From the NCBI GenBank assembly GCA_030762935.1, contig CM060899.1:10083001-10147000 (forward strand): DNA of 64,000 nucleotides, read 5' to 3'. Below, one piece after another: positions 8,694 through 18,610 of the stretch. Position numbers and translations under genes: made by a program. Under the pieces are notes generated by a model. That model saw only the letters and a program-made list of their open reading frames with translations. It was not told the DNA's origin and ran no database searches. The stretch is from Hymenopus coronatus. Lineage: Eukaryota > Arthropoda > Insecta > Mantodea > Hymenopodidae. The stretch's first letter is position 1. Every line of letters starts with the position of its first letter.

Positions 8694-11600
8694 ATGGATA
8701 TAATCCAGTGGAATGTCAATGGGATCAGGGCCCGTCTACCACACCTTCAACATATAATCAACAAGCGTTCACCCTCAATCCTCTGTCTCCAGGAAACCCA
8801 CTTACATCCCCACCATACCCTTCCACTTCGTCATTTTCAATCCTTCAGACACGAATTTATTGGTGGCCAGCGTGCTTGCAACGGTGTTGTTACTCTAGTG
8901 GCTCCTACCATCCTTGCCGCCAGTATTACACTCAACACCCCGCTACAAGCGGTAGCTGTGCGCGTAACATTGCCTTCCATCTCCTTTTCTGTTTGCAATG
9001 TCTATTTGCCGCTGCACGATGTGATCTCAGACACTGAGCTTCGGGCATTATTAGCACAAATTCCCCCGCCGCTGATCTTTTTGGGCGATGTCAATGCTTG
9101 CAATGTTCTTTGGGGTTCTTCTGCTAACGATGCTCGAGGTACAATAATAGCAGACGTTTGCGACAGGTCTGGTTTATTACTCTTAAACTCCGGTGCACCC
9201 ACATTCTTATCTTCTGCATATGGCACCCTATCCGCCCTAGATGTAACTTTCTGCAGCCCTGCCCTAGATGTAACTTTCTGCAGCCCTGCTTTACTACCCT
9301 TCCTGGATTGGTCGGTGTTTTCCGATCTTCACGGCAGTGATCATTTCCCCATTGACATTCCTTTTTCGCGACAATTTCCCTTACCCACTCAACATCCCCG
9401 CTGGATTATCTCCAAAGCTGATTGGGAAAAGTTTTCCTCTCTGCTCAATCTCAGTTCATATGGCTGTACCTCCATAGAAGACATGGTGGAGTATTTTACT
9501 TGCTCGGTTTTGCTCGCCGCAGAATCCAGTATTCCTCGGAGCTCTTCTACCCCTCGGCGTATTCCAGTGCCGTGGTGGACCGAAGACTGCAACTTGGCAT
9601 TAAAGGCACGTAAAAAAGCTCTTCGTCTTTTCCACCTACACCCGACGGCGGAGAACTTTGTTGCTTTCAAACGCGCCCGGGCTAAGGCGCGCTATATCGT
9701 TCGTAATGCCAAGCGGAATTCTTGGAAAGCATATGTCTCCTCGCTTTCTCGCAGGAGCTCCTCACAGAGAGTGTGGACTTCGGTGCGCCGCATGACCGGC
9801 AAATGTCTCAGGACATACATCCCTGGTCTTACCGTTCACGGCTCCACCTTCACCAGCGAACGGGATGTTGCCGACGGTCTAGCCACCTCCTTCGCTGCGA
9901 CAAGTGCAACGGGCAATTACGACAATGCATTTCTTCCCATTAAGGAAGCTGCTGAGAGATTTCGCCTTGATTTTACTAGTGACTGTACTGCACCCTTCAC
10001 CCTTGCGGAACTAACTCATGCTTTACATGCTGCGAGGGACTCTTCTCCTGGTCCCGATGACATTCACCGACAAATGTTGCTTCACCTCCCACCTGCAGCC
10101 GTTACATTCCTTCTGGACCTCTATAACCGCATTTGGCGCGAACAGGATTTCCCGCCTGTGTGGCGAGAGGGTATTGTCATTCCTATCCCTCGTCCTGGCA
10201 AAGACCGGACCCTGGCATCCTCTTACCGGCCGATTTGCCTCACGATCGTCGTTTGCAAGACCTTGGAACGCATGATCAGTATTCGGTTTACTTGGTGGTT
10301 GGAGGCGAACGAAGTGCTCTGTTCCGAGCAGTGCGGATTTCGTCGCGGTCGTTCAAGCGTTGATAACCTGGCGCGTATGGAAGCTTATGTACGGAATGCT
10401 TTCCGTCTGAAGCAGCAAGTCGTGAGTGTCTTTTTTGACCTAGAGAGGGCTTACGACACTACTTGGCGATATGGTATTCTGCGTAATTTGCACAGTTCAG
10501 GGTTACGCGGCCATCTGGCCCTATTTCTGTGCAACTTTCTCCAGCTACGCCGCTTTCGTGTCCGTATTGGCAATACTCTCTCGCGGGAGAAGATTCAGGA
10601 GAACGGTGTACCCCAAGGTTCCGTTCTTAGTGTTATGCTTTTTGCCGTGGCCATCAACGGCATTACTAGCGTGATTCGTAGTGGGATATCATCGTTACTG
10701 TATGTGGTTGACTTTGCGCTGTACTATCGCTCCTACAGCACTGAACATCTCCAACGACAACTCCAGCTCTCCATAAACTCCATCGCTGGTTGGGCGCTTC
10801 GCAATGGTTTTCGTTTTTCCCCTACGAAAACTCAAGTGCACACACTTCCACCGTCTTCGCGGAGTACACCCTCCTCCTGACCTCCAATTGAACGGTGTGC
10901 CACTGCCTTTCGTTCCGTCCTTGAAGTTCTTAGGTCTCCACCTAGACCGTGAACTTTCTTGGGTAGCCCACATCGTGCCTCCTGTGACCGATCGCTGCGG
11001 ATCCTCAAACTGCTTTCTGGTGCGTCGTGGGGCGGCGATCGTTCAGTGATGCTGCGTTTATACCGTTCACTAGTTCGCTCAAAACTAGACTACGGTTGTT
11101 TTATTTACGGCGCAGCGACCGCCTCTAAACTTCGCCTTTTAGACACCGTTCATCATATCGGTTTACGTCTTGCTACAGGAGCCTTCCGCACTAGTCGTGT
11201 GGAATGCTTGTATGCCGATGCTGGTGAACCCCCCTGGCAGTGCGTCGCTCATTTTTACTTTGTTCGTATGCTGCTAAGTTGTCTGCGAACCCCCGCCATC
11301 CTTGTTTTAACCCTGTGTTACGCCCGGATTATTCACACCGCTCTCTGAGGAACGCCACTGCTTCACGCCCCTGTGGTATTCGGTTTCGTGAACTGCTCTC
11401 CGATAGGGGTCTCAGATTGCCTCCTGTGGAGCGCGTTTTTGTTTATCCGGAACCTGCTTGGCAACTGAGGCATCCCAGTTTCGACCTGACCCTCTCCAAC
11501 CTTGTGAAACGTTCGACCGCTCCGGAGGTATTTCAGCGACTGTTTTACGAACTTTTAAGCAATTACCGGGCATATGCACCGGTATACACTGACGGCTCCC

Positions 11601-12385
11601 AGCTGGCAGGAGCTACAGGTTGTGCCTTTTATTTCAATGGAGTAACACATAATTATCGCCTTGCGGACGCCAGTTCGGTATTCACCGTCGAACTGTACGC
11701 TATCTTTTACTTTCTAGATTTTATCTCGCTTTTAGCACCTGGTAGTTTTCTTGTTTGCAGCGATTCCTTGAGTGCCCTACAGGCTCTGCTGCAGTATACT
11801 GGCTCCTCATCACTCGTTATGCGTATTCAATCTCGCCTTTCTGAATTGATTGCTTGCAGCTACCAGTTCATCTTCACGTGGGTTCCAGGTCATGTCGGTA
11901 TTGCAGGTAATGAGGTAGCGGATAAGTCTGCCAAGGCTGCCTGCTCCTTGCATGATTATTCGGAAGCGGCTGTGCCCTCAGGGGATGTTTCACGTTACTT
12001 TCGCAGGTCTCTTCTTTTAGCTTGGCAGCAATCTTGGCAAAACTTAGCAGGTACACAGCTTCGCACACTCAAAGACACGGTACAGCCATGGCTCACATCT
12101 TGCCAGCCAAACCGGCGCCGCGAGGTTATCCTTACGCGTCTGCGTATCGGTCACACGCGGCTAACACATGGCTACCTTCTACGCGCTGAGCCAGCTCCTA
12201 TATGTCAGACCTGCGATGTTCGTCTGTCTGTGGCACATGTGTTGCTTGATTGTCCGAAATTTCATCGTGAACGGCAATCCATCGGCCTGGGTACCTCCTT
12301 ACCTGCCATTTTATGCGACGACGCCAATTCCGTCGATATGGTGCTACGCTTTGCTGCCTCTATTGGCCTCAGCAAAGACATCTGA
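8694..12385 (+). pseudogene. I-group copy 2 ORF2 (endonuclease, RT, RNase H)
   Basis: The first 728 codons are open (8694-10880). The endonuclease starts MDIIQWNVNGIRARL and has FLGDVNACNVLWGS and SDLHGSDHFPI. RT motifs are FFDLERAYDT (A) and NGVPQGSVLS (B). Motif C reads YVVDFALYY where copy 1 has FVDDFAIYC, so one catalytic Asp is Val (GTT for GAT, near 10707). Shifts near 10830 (net +1), 10975 (small deletion) and 11260 lead to the last frame, open to TGA 12383-12385. It contains RNase H with all expected acids (YTDGS, FTVELYA, CSDSLSAL, HVGIAGNEVAD) and the knuckle CQTCDVRLSVAHVLLDC. Confidence 0.9.
9234..9287 (+). repeat. 27-bp in-frame tandem duplication in copy 2 endonuclease
   Basis: A 27-bp unit at 9234-9260 is repeated perfectly at 9261-9287. 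It adds nine residues (second ALDVTFCSP) without a shift. Copies 1 and 3 have a single unit. Confidence 0.95.
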
Positions 12386-12609
12386 CCTGTTTCACGCGTG
12401 TGTGCAATTTTAGCCTTTTTAACTTTTTAGACTCTGACTTTTACCATATGGGACCACTTTTTGTGTGTGTGTTTTTAGTTTTTTAACCTTTTAGCCTTGG
12501 TTTTATCACCCGGGCCTTTTCTCGTGTGTACCTGTGCACGGGTTTTTAGCACATTTTAACTTTTCTTCTCTAGATTTGTTTTTAATGTGTTTTTCTTTTT
12601 CTTAACTTC

Positions 12610-12640
12610 GGGCCCAAATGACCTAGTTGTCGACGGGCCC
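12610..12640 (+). other. 3' terminal stem of copy 2
   Basis: GGGCCC at 12610-12615 pairs with GGGCCC at 12635-12640. It occupies the same place as the AAGGGCG/CGCCCTT stem of copy 1, with both arms changed together. Confidence 0.6.
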
Positions 12641-12644
12641 TTAA

Positions 12645-12698
12645 ACACTACTCACTCACTCACTCACTCACTCACTCACTCACTCACTCACTCACTCA
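12645..12698 (+). repeat. CACT tetranucleotide tail of copy 2
   Basis: About thirteen CACT/ACTC units form the 3' tail of the element. They run straight into the target duplication. Copies 1 and 3 end in ATC and TAC repeats instead. Confidence 0.92.
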
Positions 12699-12708
12699 TG
12701 ACTATAAA
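12699..12708 (+). repeat. 3' target-site duplication of I-group copy 2
   Basis: TGACTATAAA matches 7770-7779 at nine of ten positions. The 3' copy preserves the host frame (PDYKIIILGDLNI). Confidence 0.82.
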
Positions 12709-15262
12709 ATAATAATATTGGGTGACTTGAATATATATGCTGATCATATGAATGGGGATTTTCTAAAGTTGCAGGATATGTTCTATTCATTTAATTTAAA
12801 AAGTGTTAAGCTAGATGCTACTAGGGAAACTTTAAATTCAAATTCTGTAATTGATTATGTTGTTACCAATATAAAAGAAACCCAATGTGTTGGTGGGAAT
12901 AAGGTTAATCACCTATCTATCATCATGCTCAATTTTTAGATATAAATAACTGTACACTTAAGAAACCTCACCTAACTGAAATTATAGCCCTTAGAGAATT
13001 TACTGAGGCTAATATTTTAAAACTACATACTTGTTTGGTTAATGTAACATGGCAAGATTTGTATAGCATTAAAAATACAAATGAAAAATAGAATACATTT
13101 TATGGAATTCTAAACCTCTATATTGAGCTATGCTGCCCTATAGTAAAGAAAATATGGGAACCTTTAAAAAAACACAAAGTAAGGATTTCAAGAGAGGCTT
13201 AGAGGTTGACGGAAAACATAAATGATTTATATCTTCTTGCTAAATCAACAAAACTCGAGGACTACAATATCAAATACAAACATTTAAAAAATCATATGAG
13301 GATGAATTGATAAACAATAAATCACAAAAGGTGATAAGAAAGCTTTCTGATACTAGTAACTATTCAAAAACAGCATGGTCAATGATTAATAGCATGAGGG
13401 AAGAAAAGTTAAAGCAAGAAAATATCAATCTACTCATTAAAAACTGCATAGAAAATAATCCACTTCAGAATATGCAACCGTTTTAATGATTACTTTATAA
13501 ATGTTGCTAGTAATCAAAATGCCCCTGATGTTGCAGGTTTTATAACTAATAAAGGTATAGGAAATTCACTTTATCTGTATGATACTACGGCAGATAAAGT
13601 TATAAGATTAATTAATGGATTTAAAAATAAAAATTGCACTGGATGGGATGGAATTAGCTCTAAGTTGTTAAAAAGATGTAAACATGTTTTGAGCACCCCC
13701 TTGGTTCATCTGATAAATACATCACTAAACCTAGGAATTTTTCCAGATTGTTTAAAAATTAGTACTGCTATTCCGATACACAAAAAGGGAGACAAAAGTA
13801 ACATGCAAAACTATAGACCTATAACCCTTACCTCGGTAATAGCTAAGTTGCTTGAAAAAATACTATTGAAGAGAATTATGAATTTCTTTGAAAAATATGA
13901 GATTTTAAATGACTTTCATAATGGCTTTCGGGCTAAAAGAGCAACCACCACAGCCCTGATACACTTTACTCACAACATCTTAAGTAATCTAAATGAAAAA
14001 AAGAAAAGTAAGCATATTTTCTGATCTATCTAAGGCGTTTGACTGTGTCCAACACGATACCTTACTATTAATCTTGGAAAAGTACGGTATTAGAGGGATT
14101 ACCAATAGATTAATTTCATCATATCTATAAGGTTGTGTACAATACACAGAAATAAATTTCAAACAAGGAAAAAAAAAGAACAAAATTTAATTCAAGTGCT
14201 GAAATAGTTAAATATGGTGTACCCCAAGGCTCAGTACTTGGACCATTATTCTTTATTTAAATGATATGTATTCGACATCTATTTGTAAAATTTTAAGCTA
14301 TGCAGATGACACCACTATTACATGTAAAGCAAACATTGATCTTGACTTGAAATCAGTAGCCACCAATGAATCGCTAAGAATAAACACATTTTTTAAATCT
14401 CTCAACCTCACTAATAACCCTGACAAGACAAATATAATTAAATTTGAGTTAAGCAAGAAGAAAAAAAGATATATTATTTCATATTAACTTTGGAAATGTT
14501 GCAATACAGGAATCAGATTCTCGCAAATTTTTAGGAACGCAAGTAGATAAACTCACGTCCTGGACTAATCATATTGATGACCTTTATAAAAAAATAAGTA
14601 AAGGTTTGTATTTAATGAGGGAATTTCCAAAAACTTGTAATGTTGAGGTTCTAAAACTTATATACTATGGGTTAATTTATTCATATATCCAATAAGGTAT
14701 TGAATTATGGGGGGTTGTAATAAAATGCATATGCAAAGGGTTCTAGTGCTACAAAAGAAATGTATCAGAACTATGTTTAAAATGGGGAGTCAAGAATCAT
14801 GCAGGGACGTTTTTAAAAGAGAAAAGATGTTTACTATAGTATCTCTATGCATATACAAAGTAACACTTAATTAACCAGAAAAAACCAAAACTAAATAGTG
14901 AAATACATAACCATGATACTAGATGCAAACTTGACTAACATTATACCAGCTACAATGTAAAATCTGTAAATAAAGATCCCTCCCTATATAATAGGATTAC
15001 ACATGTATAATTGACTCCCTGCATATGTAAAAAATGAAAACGCTGTTAAATTTAAACAATGTCTTAAGACATATTTAATGAACAATCCTGTGTATGATAT
15101 CAATGAATACTTTGTTAAACCAAACATCCTGTATATATTAATGTATTTTTATAATTTATGTAGACTAAGTTTACTTAATGCTAATTTTGTGTACTGTAAA
15201 CTGACAATGCCCGATACTCGAAAGGAGTCTATAGGCTGCTAATAAATTACAATTACAATTGT
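12709..15262 (+). pseudogene. Host A ORF2, remainder (endonuclease end, RT, C-terminus) and 3' UTR
   Basis: The frame reads IIILGDLNIYAD at the join, then DYVVTNIKET as the endonuclease ends. A degraded linker (12960-13600) leads to RT. There KISTAIPIHKKGDKSN and NYRPITLTSVIAKLLEK are in one frame (13665-14022), motif A (SDLSKAFDCVQHD) follows in another, motif B YGVPQGSVLGPLFF lies near 14213, and motif C YADDTT at 14299-14316. C-terminal remnants (VLQKKCIRTMFKMGS, SCRDVFKREKMF) reach about 14860. The 3' UTR ends in AATTAC repeats near 15240-15262. It is inactive from many stops. The catalytic YADD itself is intact. Confidence 0.83.
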
Positions 15263-16160
15263 ATAGCAGAAGAAAAAATAAGGACAAGGATATGTTTCAA
15301 AACATAGGTTTATGGTACTTATTTAAGTAATTTTGTGCTGTTCAATTAAGCAGTTGGTTTAGAGTTACATTTTAAACCACTATAATGGTCAATAAGTGTG
15401 GTGTTTGCAGTTTCTTGAAGAGGCAAAGCAAAAATAAAAGAAAGGGAAATTTGCAGATAATTTGCAATGGCAACCTACTCTGGTTTATAAGAAATCCTTT
15501 TCTAATTTGCCCATTTAACGGCTATTGCCAGAAATAATTTCTATCAAATTATGTGCTTATGATACAAGAACTGTGAAAATAAGGGGCAAGTTCCTCATAA
15601 TAGGGATGCAAAACATGCAGTCCGCACTGAAAGTCATAATCTTTAGAATGATCTCTGATACTTCACTCTATTTTGGTATGCACTTAAAAATGATTCTAAG
15701 CTTTTCCCAAACATATGTGTGTATTTATATACAAGCATCCTATATATGACTGGCTCATACATATATTCAGTTTAGACTAAGAAATTAGAACAAAATTAGG
15801 TTAAAATCTTGCTGCAATGTGTACTGCAGTAATACCAATTTATAATAACAGGCCAAAAATGTTATTGTAGTAAATATTCATTCAACTAGAGATCTCTTCC
15901 CTTCCATTGTCCTTTGCTCTTTACTTAAAAAACTTGGAAAAACAATAAATTTGACAAATGTGTATGGTAAGGTGTAGATTCAAAAGATGGCAACTGGAGA
16001 CAAAATGTGCTTCAGCATAATGTGCATCATTTCTGCCCTGTGCAAAATAGTAGTGCTTTTGTTTGTTGTGTTAAATTCATGTAATGTGATTAGTGACCAT
16101 CAGAGAGGGATCTGGCAAAACATCTAAGTACTTACAAATCTTAATGGGAAAATGTTATTA
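15263..16160. other. AT-rich intergenic DNA, nothing recognised
   Basis: Only short open frames without familiar motifs, including one of 74 codons at 15525. No repeats, tRNA-like boxes or element ends stand out. Confidence 0.5.
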
Positions 16161-17560
16161 ATTTAAAGGGATGGTTAGCAGAAAGGACAAAAAGGAAACA
16201 CATTCGCATATTGCAAGGCATGTGGCATAGACATAAACATTGCTTTTTTTGGTAAAACAGGACTTGAAAAACATGAAGAAAGTATCATACATTTGCATAA
16301 TTCTAAAAGACTTGTAGGCCAGGGAACTGACATATTTAATAAGTGCTTCTTCAGCATTAAATCACTAGGTAAAAGATGGTTATGTTGAATGCTTTCAATT
16401 TACTGGAGCATTTTACGCAATTGATTAAATCAATTGGTCAAGATTTGGAGATTGCAAAAAAGTCACTTGTTGATGACAAAAGTGACATCCATCATGAAGA
16501 GTATTACTGTCATTGAAAGCAAACAGATTGTGCCTAGTGCTGTGAGAAAATAAGTAAATAGTGACACGTGTTAATGTCGGAGACAATATTAATGATTTCT
16601 ATGATCTATTGCTGATAAGCAATGGAACAACACTACTGTATCAAAAAATCATTACTGCATTTGCAAGACATAATGCTTCTACTATGATAGGGAAGCAACC
16701 TTTTTCTATGATTCTCCAAGCTGATATTCCAAATTTATACATCATGAAATGCCTTTTGCCAACTATTTAATCTCTGCACCTATTATGTTTGCTGAAATAC
16801 ATATAAATAACTATTTTCATGTGTCTAAAAAAATTTGAAGTGTTTGTTCACGTTGCCTCTCACAAACTAATATATCTTTCCCAGATGGTTGTCTTTGTAC
16901 CAAGCAATATCTTGTATACTGGAACAGTATGATGCCTTGAAACTTTGCTTCACACATGCACAGGCAACCATAAAAATTAGCAGCTACAGAAATAATACTT
17001 GAAAACCTATATGATCCCTCAAACCATTTATATTTGCAATTTTTGAACTTTTTTGTATCAATATTTAACATTTTAAGTAAGCAAATGCAGAATGAAAAAC
17101 CCAAGATACATCACTTAGGAAAACATTCCATTACAATAGGACAAAGGGATTCTGAGTTTTAAATTCCTAGACACTTTCAACCACTAGAAATTATGTATTT
17201 CAGTGCTGAAGTTGTTACATCATTGTGTGAATTGAAACTTCCTGGAAGTGACATAAAGATATTCATAGAAATGCCTAGATTATTATATGGAGGTCATAGA
17301 TCAGATCTGTTGGTACTTTCCTCTCCGTGGCACTATCATGAAGAATTAGAATGTTTGGATCCACAGAAAATAAAAGATATTTAAAGCATAAGACTCTTGG
17401 TGTTCCTGTTCCCTAATCTAGTTGAGGAGAATGAAATTGAACAGATTGACACAGTATGGTGATCATTATGGAACACTGAAATTGAAATAAAGAGAAATTC
17501 AGTGAAGATTTCTAGAGGTGTGAGAAACAAAAGAAACATCCTGATGGAAAGTTAGCATCT
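16160..17560 (+). pseudogene. Decayed gene with BED-like zinc finger, possibly hAT-type transposase
   Basis: In broken frames around 16165-16360 the sequence reads FAYCKACGIDIN, then GKTGLEKHEESIIHLHNS. This is a C-x2-C-x13-H-x5-H arrangement like the BED-type fingers that open hAT transposases and related domesticated proteins. Further short open pieces follow in line: DFYDLLLISNGTTLLY (16561 on), FFVSIFNI with SKQMQNEKP (near 17060) and LCELKLPGSDIKIF (17193 on). Their order and spacing suit one long decayed reading frame. I cannot identify a DDE core or terminal inverted repeats, so the hAT assignment is a guess. Confidence 0.4.
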
Positions 17561-18135
17561 GCATCATTATAACAATTTATGATGTATTTTGTGTCCATCA
17601 CGTTCAAGTGCTGATGTAGTAGAGTGAAAACTAAACAAAGAAATAGACTGGGCACAAATATTGTCTGTGGCAAAAGAAGCCTGCCATTTATTTGTGGTAA
17701 ATAGCTCTTTGAAGACTGGGTAACAGGGAATATGCCTAATAGCAAGGACAATTAATGACAGTAACAATGCTGGAGGATCCTACTTACATGTGCTGTACCA
17801 GGAACTTCTATTGGCGAGTGTCTACAAGTTGTTTTTTGTAGGGTTATATTTACATTTTAGTGTTGAAATATAAGCATCATAATGCTTATTTGCAATGCAG
17901 CATCAGATATAGGGGAGGGGATAGGTAGGAGAAATCTGTGCAGGGTACTACTAGCAGCAATGAAAGACTGAACATAATTCTTTGTCAAACACTTAAATAT
18001 CACAAATAAACTGCTCCCACCACTACTAAATGAGTGTGAAGAAAGGCTATTATTTGTCCCTATTACAAGGGTACCTGAAATTCTACTTTTCTTTTTGATT
18101 TGCATCTACTTCTTTCCCTTCACAGCAATGTATGG
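17561..18135. other. AT-rich DNA, nothing recognised
   Basis: Short overlapping minus-strand open frames (17512-17767, 17857-18105) show no motifs and no coding signature. I treat them as chance. Confidence 0.4.
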
Positions 18136-18139
18136 AATG

Positions 18140-18610
18140 TCATACACCTCCAGCCTCTTGATATCCACTAATAGATATTTGTTACCCCTCTGGAAGCAGG
18201 GAAAGGTCCATCTATGTCAACAGACGAGTGCTCCCATGTTATACTGCTGCATGTGACCTTAGCTCCTGGCCTGTGGTCCATGAGCTTCTGCATAGCATTA
18301 GGGGCATCTGACCCTAGCCAGAGCCAGTAGCACCACTGTTGGAACCTGTGGTTGGTTCCAAGATGTCCTTCAGAAGTGTGCATGTACTTCCTCCATTACT
18401 TCTATCACCTTACTCCAAAAGAGGATAAATTGCTCTGTCAGTGTCTTCCAATCAGATGATTCCCATACTGTAAAGAGTGTACCTTCCTTGGTCTTCAATG
18501 ACTCCCATTGTCCCCAGTAGGACTTATACACACTACTCCTGGGTGCAATGACTTTCCAGTTCATGCCCCATTTCTCTCAGGAGTGGCAAGTGAGCATCTG
18601 CCTGCTCAAG
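18140..18610 (-). pseudogene. Ty3/Gypsy-type integrase N-terminus, relic
   Basis: On the minus strand, 18564 down to 18168 reads as an integrase start. YWGQWESLKTKEGTLF with WESSDWK corresponds to the segment before the zinc-binding domain. HTSEGHLGTNHRFQQWCYW is the HHCC region. VDIDGPFPASRG matches the start of the catalytic core (first Asp in VDI/MDI-x-GP). The CC pair is not readable and the core stops soon after. No LTRs, protease or RT were found nearby, so this is an isolated fragment of about 0.45 kb from a long-dead element. Confidence 0.65.

Larger units (their letters stand above)
7781..12698 (+). mobile_element. I-group non-LTR retrotransposon, copy 2 (internally deleted in ORF1)
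   Basis: This copy lies in the host A endonuclease domain between near-identical 10-bp duplications. It opens with the same box as copy 1 (GGGGCCTACTACGG, 7786 on), then a 5' UTR segment shared with copy 3, a shortened ORF1, a long ORF2 with endonuclease, RT and RNase H, a T-rich 3' UTR, a GGGCCC stem, and a CACT tail of about 50 bp. It is the best preserved I-group copy here (a 728-codon open frame), but three frameshifts, a mutated RT catalytic motif and the ORF1 deletion make it inactive. Confidence 0.9.
342..15262 (+). mobile_element. Host A: CR1/Jockey-group non-LTR retrotransposon, interrupted twice
   Basis: One old LINE copy can be followed in three pieces: 342-804, 6615-7779 and 12699-15262. 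In order it shows a coiled-coil-like ORF1 N-terminus, an SGNH-esterase ORF1 C-terminus, the start of an APE-type endonuclease, the endonuclease remainder, a reverse transcriptase, and a 3' end of short AATTAC repeats near 15240-15262. The two gaps are filled by I-group elements flanked by target duplications, so the pieces belong to a single copy. SGNH esterase domains in ORF1 are known from CR1-like elements, but the ORF2 C-terminus reads like Jockey-type proteins, so I leave the clade open. Many stops and frameshifts show it is dead. The 5' end is uncertain and may lie before 342. Confidence 0.82.

Noticed and set aside
12645..12698. CACT repeats as an independent microsatellite or CRISPR-like array
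   Set aside because: They sit exactly between the copy 2 3' UTR and its target duplication, so they are the element tail. There are no spacers.
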